Assembly: GCF_001887355.1 (NCBI RefSeq)
Contig: NZ_MPIN01000025.1
Coordinates: 60,593 to 124,592, forward strand
Source of the DNA: Cystobacter ferrugineus
Lineage (GTDB): Bacteria > Myxococcota > Myxococcia > Myxococcales > Myxococcaceae
Direction: 5' to 3'
Length of the DNA: 64,000 nucleotides
The notes under the pieces are model-generated. The model did no database searches. It had not been told where the DNA came from and worked only from the letters and a program-made list of their open reading frames with translations. Positions 55,873-64,000 of this stretch are shown here, piece by piece. How positions within the stretch are numbered: the stretch's first letter is position 1; each line of letters begins with the position of its first letter. The position numbers and the translations under genes are program-made.

Positions 55873-57930
55873 ATGAGAGCCCTACCCTTCAAGCCTCCGG
55901 AACCCGGCGACAAGGTGGGGGACTACCTCGTGCTGGAGAAGCTGGGCGACGGGGGGTTTGGCTTCGTCTACAAGGTGGAGCGGGCCGGCCGTTCCTTCGC
56001 CCTCAAGGTCATCCGTGCGCGGGAGCTGGAGGGTTGGGGCCAGCGGGAGATCTCCATCCTGCGGCACCTGGAGCACGAGAATGTCGTGCGCTTCCGGGCG
56101 TGTGACCGGTGGCCGGATCCTGAGCATGGCTACCTGTACATCGTCATGGACCTGGTGGTGGGCCGGACGCTGGTGGATTGGGTATTGGACGAGAATCCCT
56201 CCGCGCGCCAGGTGGCCCAGCTGGTGCTCGAGGTGGTGCGAGCGCTCGGCGCGATTCTCGAGCAGGGGGTGCTGCACCGGGACTTGAAGCCGGAGAACAT
56301 CCTCATCCGCGACTCAGATGGGCGGCCCGTGCTCGTGGACTTCGGTGTGGGCTGGGTGGTGGGCGCCCCGAGCATCACGGGGGAGCGCAGCCCACCGGGC
56401 ACGGACGAGTTCCGCGCACCGGAGTTCGTCCTCTTCGAACGCGACGCGGCTCGGAGGAAGGAGGGCTACAAGCCGGATGCTGGAGACGATCTGTGGGCGC
56501 TGGGGATTACCCTGTACTGGCTGCTCACGGACACCCTGCCCTTCGGGCGCCGCTCGGAAGGGGGGCTGTTCCAGAGCATCCTGAGCGTCACGCCCGTGGC
56601 GCCCTCCGAGCGCAACGAGCGCGTGCCCCCCGTGCTGAGCACCCTGTGTATGCGCATGCTGGAGAAGGAGCGGCGGGCGCGCTTCCCGGACCATGGGGCC
56701 TTGGGTGAGGCGCTCGAGGCCGCGCTGGCCGCGGCGGTGGGTGACGCGGCATGGGACGCGCCGCTGATGGACGTGGCGGCGGCCGACGCCCTGCCCACGG
56801 AGCAGGTGCCAGGCATGGCACTGCCCGGTGGGGAGGACTGGGCGGGGCTGGCGTGGAAGGCGGCGCGGCCCCAGCGCGGACGCAAGGGAGGGCCGCGCCC
56901 TGTCCCTCCGGCGGTGGGCGTGGAGCGCCTGGCGTCGAAGAGAGGGGCTGGCCAGGGGCTTTCACCGGCCGAGGCCCTGGTGGCGGTCCTCGGGGAGGTG
57001 GCGCCAGGTCATGCCTGGGAGGCGCCACTACCGCCCGTGCTGGGCGCGGCCCGGTCCCCTCCTCTGCTGCCCGTGGGTGGAGGGGCGGGAGGACGGGAGC
57101 CGCCAGGGGGAGTGTGGCGTGCGTGGTCGCGCGCCTTTCCGACATCGTTGGGCGTGTTTCCGGTGCGCGCCGTGATGCTGGAGGCCTTGCGGTCCGTGGC
57201 CCTCGCCGTGGGAGTGCTTCTCCTGGCGGCCCTGCTCGGAGCGGGTGCCTGGGCCCTGTACACCCAGGCCGAGCACGGGCTTGAGGGGCAGCCGGCGAAA
57301 GTGGCGAAGTCCGAGGAGCCGCTCGAAGCTTGGACGGGCGCGGATTCCTTCCTGACTCCTTCCCCCGCGCCCCTGCTCGCCACCATGGCTCATTCACCTG
57401 CCTCCCCCGCGAACCTGGTAGTGACGTCCGCCCTCCCCGCTTCCCGGAAGGGACTGCGCGCCCGCGCCGCGGAGAAGTGTGCCACCGCGGCTTGCTGTGC
57501 GGTCCTCGGTGCCTGCGGCGCCAGTACGCCCCAGGTGCGCCCCACTCCCAAGCCCGAGGCGTGTCCGGCCAATGCCCTGTCGACCATGAAGGAACTAGGC
57601 ATCCGCATTGATGACAGAGCGATGGGCAGCTTCCCCGTCGCGGGAGACGCCAAGCCTGTCCCTGTGAATGAGTTCACCCCGTTTGAACTGGACTGGGACC
57701 TGGGGACACTGCCGGCGGGCACGGTGCTCTCCGGGCGGCTCATCTTCGGGACGGACCGCGTCTACGGCCGATTCACCCAGGCCAGGAAGTTGAAGGGGAA
57801 GACATACCCGGTTTGCCTGGAGCTTCAGTACGCGGGAAAACGTGGCGTCGCGATCATTCGGGACGGCGGGTCTTCCTCTGCTGTCATCGGATCCAATGCG
57901 GACGTCGTGGCCGTGGAGCGTTTTGAATAG
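55873..57930 (+). CDS. membrane Ser/Thr protein kinase
   Basis: This is a 685-residue eukaryotic-type kinase. ATG 55873 has GGAGGACGAG upstream. The kinase domain (about 15-290) is complete: GDGGFGFVYKV (P-loop), FALKV (Lys), HRDLKPEN, VDFGVG, PGTDEFRAPEF. A long Gly/Ala/Pro linker leads to a single membrane helix (SVALAVGVLLLAALLGAGAW near 435-455). An outside domain of about 220 residues follows with a Cys-rich start (CATAACCAVLGACG) and a beta-rich end. This is the usual layout of myxobacterial receptor kinases: cytoplasmic kinase, periplasmic sensor. It is the only catalytically intact kinase here, and it stands directly after the pseudokinases and HTH genes, so it may be their partner. 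Confidence 0.85.
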   Translation: MRALPFKPPEPGDKVGDYLVLEKLGDGGFGFVYKVERAGRSFALKVIRARELEGWGQREISILRHLEHENVVRFRACDRWPDPEHGYLYIVMDLVVGRTLVDWVLDENPSARQVAQLVLEVVRALGAILEQGVLHRDLKPENILIRDSDGRPVLVDFGVGWVVGAPSITGERSPPGTDEFRAPEFVLFERDAARRKEGYKPDAGDDLWALGITLYWLLTDTLPFGRRSEGGLFQSILSVTPVAPSERNERVPPVLSTLCMRMLEKERRARFPDHGALGEALEAALAAAVGDAAWDAPLMDVAAADALPTEQVPGMALPGGEDWAGLAWKAARPQRGRKGGPRPVPPAVGVERLASKRGAGQGLSPAEALVAVLGEVAPGHAWEAPLPPVLGAARSPPLLPVGGGAGGREPPGGVWRAWSRAFPTSLGVFPVRAVMLEALRSVALAVGVLLLAALLGAGAWALYTQAEHGLEGQPAKVAKSEEPLEAWTGADSFLTPSPAPLLATMAHSPASPANLVVTSALPASRKGLRARAAEKCATAACCAVLGACGASTPQVRPTPKPEACPANALSTMKELGIRIDDRAMGSFPVAGDAKPVPVNEFTPFELDWDLGTLPAGTVLSGRLIFGTDRVYGRFTQARKLKGKTYPVCLELQYAGKRGVAIIRDGGSSSAVIGSNADVVAVERFE

Positions 57931-58040
57931 GGACGTATGCGCTCCGACTGGCCTGTGGCTGGGCTCCTGGCGCGTGGATGCCTGGTCGAGGCCCACCATC
58001 CCGGAGCGACTTCCCTCGCGTTCTTGGAGGTTGAATTCTC

Positions 58041-58985
58041 GTGGTCTTCGTCTCCCCTGTTGGCCTCATGGCGCTGGCTGTTTTGTCCACTCTCGCTGAG
58101 GTCTCCGAGACTTCTCCCGTGGACGAATGCGTGACGGCGAACCCGCGCATCGAGCTATCCGTCACTCCTTCGGGTACTCCACCCCTGGTGTGTATCAGCC
58201 CGGGTCTACCCATCACTTTTCGCTTCGACTCGCCGCTCCAGCAGTCATCCCTGACGATTCAAGAGCACGAGTTGTTCGAGGACTGGTCCACGGGGCAGCA
58301 GACGTTCACACTGGTTCCTCGCGATGCAGTGGTCGCTGGAAACCGAACCGGGGTGGAAGTGTGCTTCGCGGATGGTGCTGCTCCGATGTGCGCCACCTTC
58401 CTGCTCGTGGTTCATCCCGGGCTCGGCATGCCAGAGGTCAAGGTGCTGCGTCAGGTTCGCTCGGTGGACTACTTCCAGCAGGTTGCGAAGGAGGCCGAAT
58501 CGAAGGTTGAGCAGTGCCGGGCGGAGGCAAGGCAACTGCGCGCGGAGCGCGGAGCGCCGGAGGGATTGCGAGGGGCCATTGCTTCCGGCCTCGTGAACGA
58601 CAGGAGGGGGGTTGACGTCAAGCACTTGACGTTCGATGTCACGACCAAGGAAGGCAATGCTCTCGTCAAGAACCGAGTCACGAGCTACCGCACTTGGGAG
58701 CGTGTGGCGGTGGAGGTGTCCCTCGAGAATCCGAGCACCGAGCCATGGACTGTGGCGGGCGCCGTGCTACGGGGGCCTCGAGGTGAGCTGCTCAAGCCGC
58801 TACCGCTCTGGCCGCTCGAACCCATCCTCCCGATGGATCCACAGCAGGAGCGCGGTCGTCGTGCCGGGCACGTGGTGGTGGAGGTTCTGGCCACGGAGAA
58901 GGAGGCCCGGGGCACGTACACGCTCACGCTGTGGGACGCGGAGCGCAAGCGCACCGTCACTCTCGGCAACGTGACGTTCCCGTGA
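58041..58985 (+). CDS. DUF2381 family protein
   Basis: This predicts 314 residues from GTG 58041 (GGAGG 10 bases upstream). It has a short hydrophobic signal-like N-terminus, a beta-rich part (LPITFRFDSPLQQSSLTI, CFADGAAPMCATFLLVVHPG), a coiled region (AKEAESKVEQCRAEARQLRAE) and a beta-sandwich-like end. I recognise the DUF2381/TIGR02268 paralogous family of myxobacteria, whose genes are typically next to Ser/Thr kinase genes, as here (110 bases after one). Exported or periplasmic location is likely. A role as a ligand or partner of the kinase sensor domain is inferred from that repeated linkage. Confidence 0.75.
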   Translation: MVFVSPVGLMALAVLSTLAEVSETSPVDECVTANPRIELSVTPSGTPPLVCISPGLPITFRFDSPLQQSSLTIQEHELFEDWSTGQQTFTLVPRDAVVAGNRTGVEVCFADGAAPMCATFLLVVHPGLGMPEVKVLRQVRSVDYFQQVAKEAESKVEQCRAEARQLRAERGAPEGLRGAIASGLVNDRRGVDVKHLTFDVTTKEGNALVKNRVTSYRTWERVAVEVSLENPSTEPWTVAGAVLRGPRGELLKPLPLWPLEPILPMDPQQERGRRAGHVVVEVLATEKEARGTYTLTLWDAERKRTVTLGNVTFP

Positions 58986-59187
58986 GGGCCTGGGACCCGC
59001 GGGTGCACGGAGTTGGGGCAAGCGCACCGCATCGGCTGTAACCGTTCGCCGGACACCGTCGTAACGAGAGGGGCAGTGGCGTGGAGGGGTCGAGCGGCGT
59101 TGCTTGGCAGTACCCAGCACGGCAATGCTCGAATCCTTGAACACGGCCTTGGCTCGCCGACTCCAGTCACGGAGTGACCAGGCGCTT

Positions 59188-59927
59188 TTACAGGTGTATG
59201 CTCAGCCCCTGCTCGATTGCGGAACCCAGCCAGATGTAGCCGTCGACGATCGTCGTCGTCAGCGGCTGGTCGATCTGGGCGAGCAGGCCCTCCTTCACCT
59301 TGGGGCGCGCGAGCCGAGTTGCGAAAGGAGGTGCTCGCGGCGATTCGCGTCGACCCACACCAGCGGGCGGTCTTCACCCGCGACAAGGATGAGCTCGTCG
59401 GAGCGCCAGCAGGTCGAGTACTTGTCGGATGCCTCCGGGACCATTTCCGCGCGAACCCGTTGGCGGAGCTCTTCGACACTCCCCACGATTTTGAGCACGT
59501 CCCAATCCAAGCGCCAGGCCCTCCCTCGCACCTTCCCCTCCCAGAACACGGCCCCCCGCTCGACCCGCACGTCGAAGTTCTCGTAGTGCCCGCCCCCACC
59601 CATGCTGAAGAACTCTCCGCTGGAGGTGAGCCAGAAGTCGTAGGACGGGTGAACCTCGGCGCAGGTGATTCGCCGGACATCGCCTTCGAGGTCGACCTGG
59701 ACCTCTCCGGGAGGGAGCCAGTACGGCTCGCGATGCAGCAAGCCCCAGATCGCCTCGTCCTTCCCCAGGTCCTCCACGTACCCGCCGTACCGTGCCTGGA
59801 AGTCCAGCCAGGGGGCGAAGGTGGGGCACCCCGCGCGCTTCAACGCCTCCGCGACCTCGTCCACTGGTACCGGGGAGTGGCGCTTCATGGAGGCGAGGCA
59901 CGCCTGTGCTCTGGGCGAAAGGCTCAT
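59188..59927 (-). pseudogene. frame-disrupted hypothetical protein
   Basis: From ATG 59927 the frame encodes MSLSPRAQACLASMKRHS through LDFQARYGGYVEDLGKDEA and RPLVWVDANRREHLLSQL, then stops at 59295. Coding continues in another frame with LARPKVKEGLLAQIDQPL and VDGYIWLGSAIEQG to a stop at 59188. A single indel near 59320 explains the break. The joined protein would be about 246 residues, soluble and Trp/Gly-rich. The FQARYGGY stretch recalls SMI1/KNR4-type immunity folds but is too weak to assign. The surrounding minus-strand genes are toxin/immunity-like. It could be an intact gene with a sequencing error. Confidence 0.5.
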
Positions 59928-60017
59928 ATCTCTAGTCGCTCGGGCGGTTTGGACCGTTACCGGCTCATGCAGGCGCAACGCCAGGGCTACGTGCTCCAGG
60001 CCGAGCCTTGAAGGGGT

Positions 60018-61865
60018 CTACTGCACCTGGGCCATGGCGCGCGGCGCCTCGGTCCGCCTGGGCTCGAAAAGCAGGTTCACGAAGCTGCCGGCCTTGGTCC
60101 GTACCTGGAAGGTGCCGGTGTTCAGTTGGTGGGAAGGAAGGTACGCGGCCAGCACCTGATCGTCGCTGCTGGCGTCCGCGTCCCAGACGCGAACCACCAA
60201 CTGCTCGCCCGGCTCCACGAAGAGATTCACGGCCTTGAGTCCCCAGTCCACCTGATGGTCGTCCTGGGCCTGTGGGCTTCGATAGACGACGTGGCCTGCC
60301 TGCTCGATTTCCACGACGGGGTCCGGGCTTCCATCCAGACCCATCTCATTCTGGTAGTCCCCCACGGCCACCCTGGCCTGTACCCGCGTCAGGCGGAAGG
60401 CCGTCGCATGCGCGGATGGCCGTGAAAAATCCGGAGCCCGGTTGTTGTCATCGCTGATGGGGATCATCTCCGCGAACAGGCCGTCCACCTGCCCGTCCAC
60501 CGGCTCGGCCAGCAGCTCCAGCGCGGCGATCGAATGGTCCCTCATGGCCGCCCCCCCGTTCGCGAGCAACTCCCCCAAGGGGACATCCACCGCGCCCACA
60601 TCATCCCTCCGCGCGCCATCGGCGTGGACGACATGGAAGGTGATCCGACGCTCGTCGAAGTGGTTCGAGCTGATGACCAGGGATGAGTCATACACCACGT
60701 ACAGGCCATTCCGGGAGGGCGTCTTCAACTGCTCCCCGTCTGGCCGAGACACGATCACCGAGAGTGTCGGGCGGTTCTCCGGCGGCACCTGCCTGGCCGA
60801 GTCGATGATGGTGCGTGTCACCGCCGCGCCCACGGGGCCCATGGTCATCTTGGCCCCCAATTTGATGAGATTTCCGAGCATGGGATGGGGTCGTCCCACC
60901 CAGGGGTTGCCGTCTGGCCGCGTCGGCATGGCCAGCACGGAGCGGACACGGATGGCGTAGGGGCGTACCGCCACGCGCGCGAGCTGGGCCGCCGCGTATC
61001 CATCGCGATCCAACCCCGACTGGATCGCCTGCCGGTAGCCCTCCGCCGAGGCCGTGAAGTCCCGACGGGTGAGCGCCGACTCTCCCTGGGCCATGCCTCG
61101 TGTGTAGCGGGCCAGCGGCTCCGCCCGTCCCCCGGCCTTGGCCCGGAGCGCGGCCTCGTATTTTTCCCGTGCCTCGTCCCACTGCTTCTGGGCCAACGCG
61201 TCATCACCCTCCCGGGCCAGGCGCTCGTACTCGGCCTCCAGGTGCCGCGCATACTCCGCTTCGACCTCTCGCAGCCGCTCCCAGCGGGAGCCATCGGCGT
61301 TCGCCAGCTGGCGCAGCAACGCGATGGACTCCGGATACTCCTTGCGCTCCCGCAGCCGCTCCGCCTCCTGTCCTCCGAGCTCCACGATCTCCGCGCGCAC
61401 CTGTTTCGCCTCCTCGAGGAGCTGCGGATCGCCGTTGGCTACCTGGATGGCCTTCTGGAACTGCTCCAGGGCTGAATGGAACTGACGGTGGGCGGCCTCA
61501 TCGCGAGAACGCCGCAGCAGCGCACGTGAGAACGAGCGCGCGGCCTCTGCTCGGAAGGCCGCCAGTTCCTGGTTGGACGCGTCGAGCCCCAGCGCGAATT
61601 CCGCCTCGGTGAGCGCGCAGTACCAGTCCTGGATTCCCGCGCAGGCGTGGGCCTTGCGCACGGACGCCGCCACTGCCTCCTGCTGCGCCCTTCGGTACTT
61701 GCCCTGGATTTGCGGTGAGTTGGGATCGTGCATCAGCGCTTGCCGGTAAGCCGTGAGCGCCGTCTTCCAATCGCCTACCGCTGCCGCCCGATCACCGCTC
61801 TTCTCATGAGCCGCGCATGCCGTCAGGCACAACAGCATGACCGCGACCCTGGATGTCCAACGCAT
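60018..61865 (-). CDS. TPR-rich lipoprotein with a C2-like C-terminal domain
   Basis: This is a 615-residue lipoprotein. Signal peptide RVAVMLLCLTACAAH has lipobox LTAC, and ATG 61865 is preceded by GAGAGGAAA. The first 300 residues are helical repeats of TPR type (GDWKTALTAYRQALMHDPNS, QFHSALEQFQKAIQ, KQWDEAREKYEAAL). A glycine-rich segment then resembles a membrane-inserting stretch (KLGAKMTMGPVGAAVTRTI). The last about 130 residues contain a C2-like beta-sandwich (DPVVEIEQAG, EPGEQLVVRVWDADASSDDQ). It is probably an envelope scaffold at the inner face of the outer membrane. No operon partner is obvious. I do not recognise the whole protein. Confidence 0.75.
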   Translation of the reverse strand: MRWTSRVAVMLLCLTACAAHEKSGDRAAAVGDWKTALTAYRQALMHDPNSPQIQGKYRRAQQEAVAASVRKAHACAGIQDWYCALTEAEFALGLDASNQELAAFRAEAARSFSRALLRRSRDEAAHRQFHSALEQFQKAIQVANGDPQLLEEAKQVRAEIVELGGQEAERLRERKEYPESIALLRQLANADGSRWERLREVEAEYARHLEAEYERLAREGDDALAQKQWDEAREKYEAALRAKAGGRAEPLARYTRGMAQGESALTRRDFTASAEGYRQAIQSGLDRDGYAAAQLARVAVRPYAIRVRSVLAMPTRPDGNPWVGRPHPMLGNLIKLGAKMTMGPVGAAVTRTIIDSARQVPPENRPTLSVIVSRPDGEQLKTPSRNGLYVVYDSSLVISSNHFDERRITFHVVHADGARRDDVGAVDVPLGELLANGGAAMRDHSIAALELLAEPVDGQVDGLFAEMIPISDDNNRAPDFSRPSAHATAFRLTRVQARVAVGDYQNEMGLDGSPDPVVEIEQAGHVVYRSPQAQDDHQVDWGLKAVNLFVEPGEQLVVRVWDADASSDDQVLAAYLPSHQLNTGTFQVRTKAGSFVNLLFEPRRTEAPRAMAQVQ

Positions 61866-62154
61866 TGAATTTCCTCTCTCCCCCGGGTGTACACCAACAT
61901 TGAGGACACGGGAAGAACGCGTCCACGAGCGAAGGCATACTCCTTTGGGGGAATGGGAAAGGCGGAGCGGCGTCGATCAAAGCTCGGAAGCGCCCTGGAG
62001 TTCACGAGCCGCGGTGGGAAGGAGCAGTCCACAGCCCAGGTGACGGCGACCGCCCAGCCCGAGCGTTTGCAGCCGCAAGGATGAAGCCGGAGAGAGTCCC
62101 CGGACCGAGACCGCGAAGCCCACCACCTTCTCCGGGTTCCCGATCCATGCCACG

Positions 62155-62628
62155 TCAATCCAGCTCAGCCTCGGTTTCGGCATCTGGTTCATACAATTGC
62201 CCGATGAAGCCGGCGAAGCTGTCTGAAACAAACGTGAATTCGGCTGGCTCACCTGCCCTTTCGTGATGCCAATAGAGCACCCGTGGCCTGGCCTCTCGCA
62301 AGTCGAGCACCACATAGTCACCGCCAGGGCCTATCGCCACGGGCACCACCGCAGGCGGGAGTCGATCCGACAGTATCTTGGCCGCGGAGACGATATAGTC
62401 GGAGTCTCTGCCAGGCGCTGTGCTCAAGAACATGCCTACCGCTGCCGTGGTCTTTCGAGGATCCCTCAGCTTGAAGTCCGTTTGAGCGGGCATACCGCCC
62501 TGGGATTTGCGCAGGAAGGCTCGATAGTCGTCCGGAAAGATGACCTCCAGCTCCTTCTCGACCTTGGCGATTTCTTCGTCCCCAACAGGGGACGCTGGCT
62601 CCAACCAGACGAGTTCTTCCGGGTTCAT
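62155..62628 (-). CDS. SMI1/KNR4 (SUKH) family immunity protein
   Basis: This predicts about 157 residues from ATG 62628, chosen because AAGGTGA lies 5 bases upstream; ATG 62646 is possible. The SUKH pattern is clear: KVEKELEVIFPDDYRAFLRKSQGG, LPPAVVPVAIGPGGDYVVLDL, RVLYWHHE and a final SFAGFIGQLYE helix. Family knowledge: SUKH proteins bind and block polymorphic toxins in the cytoplasm. It lies 127 bases downstream of the probable immunity gene and toxin tail on the same strand, which supports an immunity role. The 289 bases between this gene and the TPR lipoprotein (61866-62154) hold nothing I can name. Confidence 0.8.
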   Translation of the reverse strand: MNPEELVWLEPASPVGDEEIAKVEKELEVIFPDDYRAFLRKSQGGMPAQTDFKLRDPRKTTAAVGMFLSTAPGRDSDYIVSAAKILSDRLPPAVVPVAIGPGGDYVVLDLREARPRVLYWHHERAGEPAEFTFVSDSFAGFIGQLYEPDAETEAELD

Positions 62629-62754
62629 GTCACCTTCATGCTGCATTTCGAGGCTACCGCCACGTCATCGAAAATTAGACACCCTCGGACTGAGACCGCG
62701 AGTGCCTCACCCGGGGGGTGGAGGTGGACGATTCGTTGCTGCTCAGTCACCGGT

Positions 62755-63528
62755 TCAGCTGCCGGTGCCCTCGTTCCATGGGTCCAATCCCGCGCACCAG
62801 TCCCCGAACTGGAGCACCAGTTCGTCCCTCCACCGGCGCCGAGATTCCACCTCCTCGCTGCGCGAGAAGAATCCCATGTTATCAACGACCAGCTCACCAT
62901 CCATCGGGATGCTCAGAACCACCTCGGTCCCGGTTGAACCCGAGTTGTCGCGCCGCGAATCTTCGAAAGAGAAGAATAGCATCCCCTGCATTCGACTTGA
63001 GCCCGTGTAATTGAGGATGGTCAACCCGATGAGCGTGTGATTGACCTGAGGCTCCTCGTTCCGGCGCGGGCCGATCACGCACGAATACACCGGCTTTTTC
63101 TCTCGAAGCCCAACGATGTTCGGAGTGGCTGGTACCAACTCGTTCCCCAGCAACACCCGCTCAAGGCGGTGGCGAGGTCGGCTTGTCCGGACCAGCAGGT
63201 ATTCTCCCTGGGGAAGCGCCTGCAAGAGCCCGTGGCCGCGAGTCGCCAGGCTGCCGTCCAGCCACTGGCTCCAGGGTTGCTCCTGCTCGTGGCCGACTTC
63301 TCCCGGGTCCTGGATGCACTTGCCAGACAGTATAGAGTCCACGGTCCATGCATCGTCCGGCGAGTACGGCTGCGTGAGGCGGTAGAGCGGACCGTTTCGA
63401 TACCCTAATTGGTGAACCTGCGTTCTGGAGTCGGTCATCAGGCCGAACGAGCCGTCCGCGCGCGTTACCTTCAAGCGAGCGACTTTACGCGACATGACCC
63501 GGAATTCGATTTCTGGAGCTTCGTGCAT
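62755..63528 (-). CDS. probable immunity protein following a toxin gene
   Basis: This predicts 257 soluble residues starting MHEAPEIEFRVMSRK. ATG 63528 lies 35 bases after the stop of the toxin-like gene, the standard position for the cognate immunity gene. Visible segments are QLGYRNGPLYRLTQPYSPDD, LVRTSRPRHRLERVLLGNE and LVVDNMGFFSRSEE. I recognise no family. No signal peptide or membrane segment is present. An immunity function is inferred only from position. Confidence 0.55.
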   Translation of the reverse strand: MHEAPEIEFRVMSRKVARLKVTRADGSFGLMTDSRTQVHQLGYRNGPLYRLTQPYSPDDAWTVDSILSGKCIQDPGEVGHEQEQPWSQWLDGSLATRGHGLLQALPQGEYLLVRTSRPRHRLERVLLGNELVPATPNIVGLREKKPVYSCVIGPRRNEEPQVNHTLIGLTILNYTGSSRMQGMLFFSFEDSRRDNSGSTGTEVVLSIPMDGELVVDNMGFFSRSEEVESRRRWRDELVLQFGDWCAGLDPWNEGTGS

Positions 63529-63563
63529 GGCACCTCCCTCTCCCCTCAGTCTAGTAGCCCCTC

Positions 63564-64000
63564 TCAGAGACGAGGGGAAAAATGCATCAAGTGCAGTTCC
63601 CCGTTCGTAAGACGGCTGATCCGCCAGGTCACGGCGGAGAACGTCACTGGCTCTGCCGTCGCGCCGAACTCAGAGTTGAAGCCCATGCGCGATTGCTGGA
63701 GCGTGTACTGGCCGCCAGCGGTGGTGGTCGCGTCTGGTGGCAACGCTTCGATCTGTGCTCTGTTTGCGTTGAGGAGATCACGCAGGTCGCGCTCCGCATG
63801 GCTTGCTGAACGATAGGTCGTCGTGTTCGCCTTGGTTGGACGGGCCTGGGCCAGCAGAGCCGGATCCTCGTTGTTGAGGGGAACATGCTCACCGCTATGC
63901 CCCACATTGGTTCCCGGTCCCGCTCTGCCCTCGGACTCCACCATCAACCTTCTGGCGTCCGCGCGGCTGATGGGAGGCGGGGGGGCGGCTGCCGGAGGGG
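63564..64000 (-). CDS. C-terminal toxin domain of a polymorphic toxin (5' part outside the window)
   Basis: The frame is open to the right edge, where it reads a Pro-rich linker then SRADARRLMVESEGRAG, so only the C-terminal 145 residues are visible. The tip (NVGHSGEHVPL, TYRSASHAERDLRDLLNANR, HLMHFSPRL) has the size and layout of a toxin domain. Its order of GH..EHV, an AE..L...L.AN helix and a final His resembles the CDI-type RNase A-like domain, but this is a weak pattern match. A toxin role is supported by the Pro-rich linker and by two immunity-like genes just downstream. Secretion signals would lie outside the window. Confidence 0.5.
   Translation of the reverse strand, partial: PPAAAPPPPISRADARRLMVESEGRAGPGTNVGHSGEHVPLNNEDPALLAQARPTKANTTTYRSASHAERDLRDLLNANRAQIEALPPDATTTAGGQYTLQQSRMGFNSEFGATAEPVTFSAVTWRISRLTNGELHLMHFSPRL

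Overview
The window comes from a high-GC myxobacterium, most likely in the Cystobacterineae (Cystobacter/Archangium/Angiococcus type). The signs are strongly GC-biased codon use, a DUF2381 paralogue beside a Ser/Thr kinase, several lipoproteins, SMI1/Imm11/SUFU-type immunity genes, and a complete hybrid NRPS/PKS cluster with the architecture of the tubulysin pathway.

Layout. (1) 1-7226: accessory region. A tandem pair of Imm11-SUFU immunity proteins has an orphan AHH-toxin tail between them. A decayed McrB-like AAA ATPase / DUF2357 operon follows on the minus strand, then a lipoprotein gene with a small partner and a frame-disrupted gene made of two repeats. (2) 7300-46773: biosynthetic cluster. 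A free-standing condensation/acyltransferase protein (tubA) comes first. Three minus-strand genes follow: a Coq4-like protein, the cyclodeaminase tubZ and an ArsA/GET3-like ATPase. The assembly line tubB-tubF is read in one direction with overlapping or nearly touching genes. Predicted colinear logic: N-methyl-pipecolate (TubB), Ile and N-methyl-Val (TubC), a fully reducing malonate extension and an oxidised Cys-derived thiazole (TubD), an aromatic residue (TubE), and a C-methylated, fully reduced malonate extension with thioesterase release (TubF). This matches Mep-Ile-tubuvaline-tubuphenylalanine, that is, (pre)tubulysin. (3) 46742-49440: two tandem patatin-like genes and a small gene on the minus strand. 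The second patatin copy still carries a relic of the 3' end of tubF, which fixes how the duplication happened. (4) 49721-51932: a plasmid-type RepA gene followed by about 1 kb of non-coding DNA with four 20-bp iterons and a perfect DnaA box, a candidate replication origin. (5) 51933-58985: a compact signalling run of lipoprotein, two tandem kinase-fold proteins lacking the catalytic Asp residues, two HTH paralogues, a canonical membrane Ser/Thr kinase and a DUF2381 protein. (6) 59188-64000: minus-strand accessory genes including a TPR lipoprotein, a SMI1/KNR4 immunity protein, a probable immunity protein and the C-terminal end of a polymorphic toxin running off the window.

The central cluster is a known pathway type rather than a new one, although no cytochrome P450 or other obvious tailoring oxygenase lies in the window. 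The least explained parts are the Coq4-like and ArsA-like partners of the cyclodeaminase, the acyl-ligase-like activation domain of TubE, the patatin duplication, the chromosomal or integrated repA-iteron module, and the tandem pseudokinase operon. Function names are from family recognition without a database search, and several flanking genes are frame-disrupted, which could be real decay or sequencing error.
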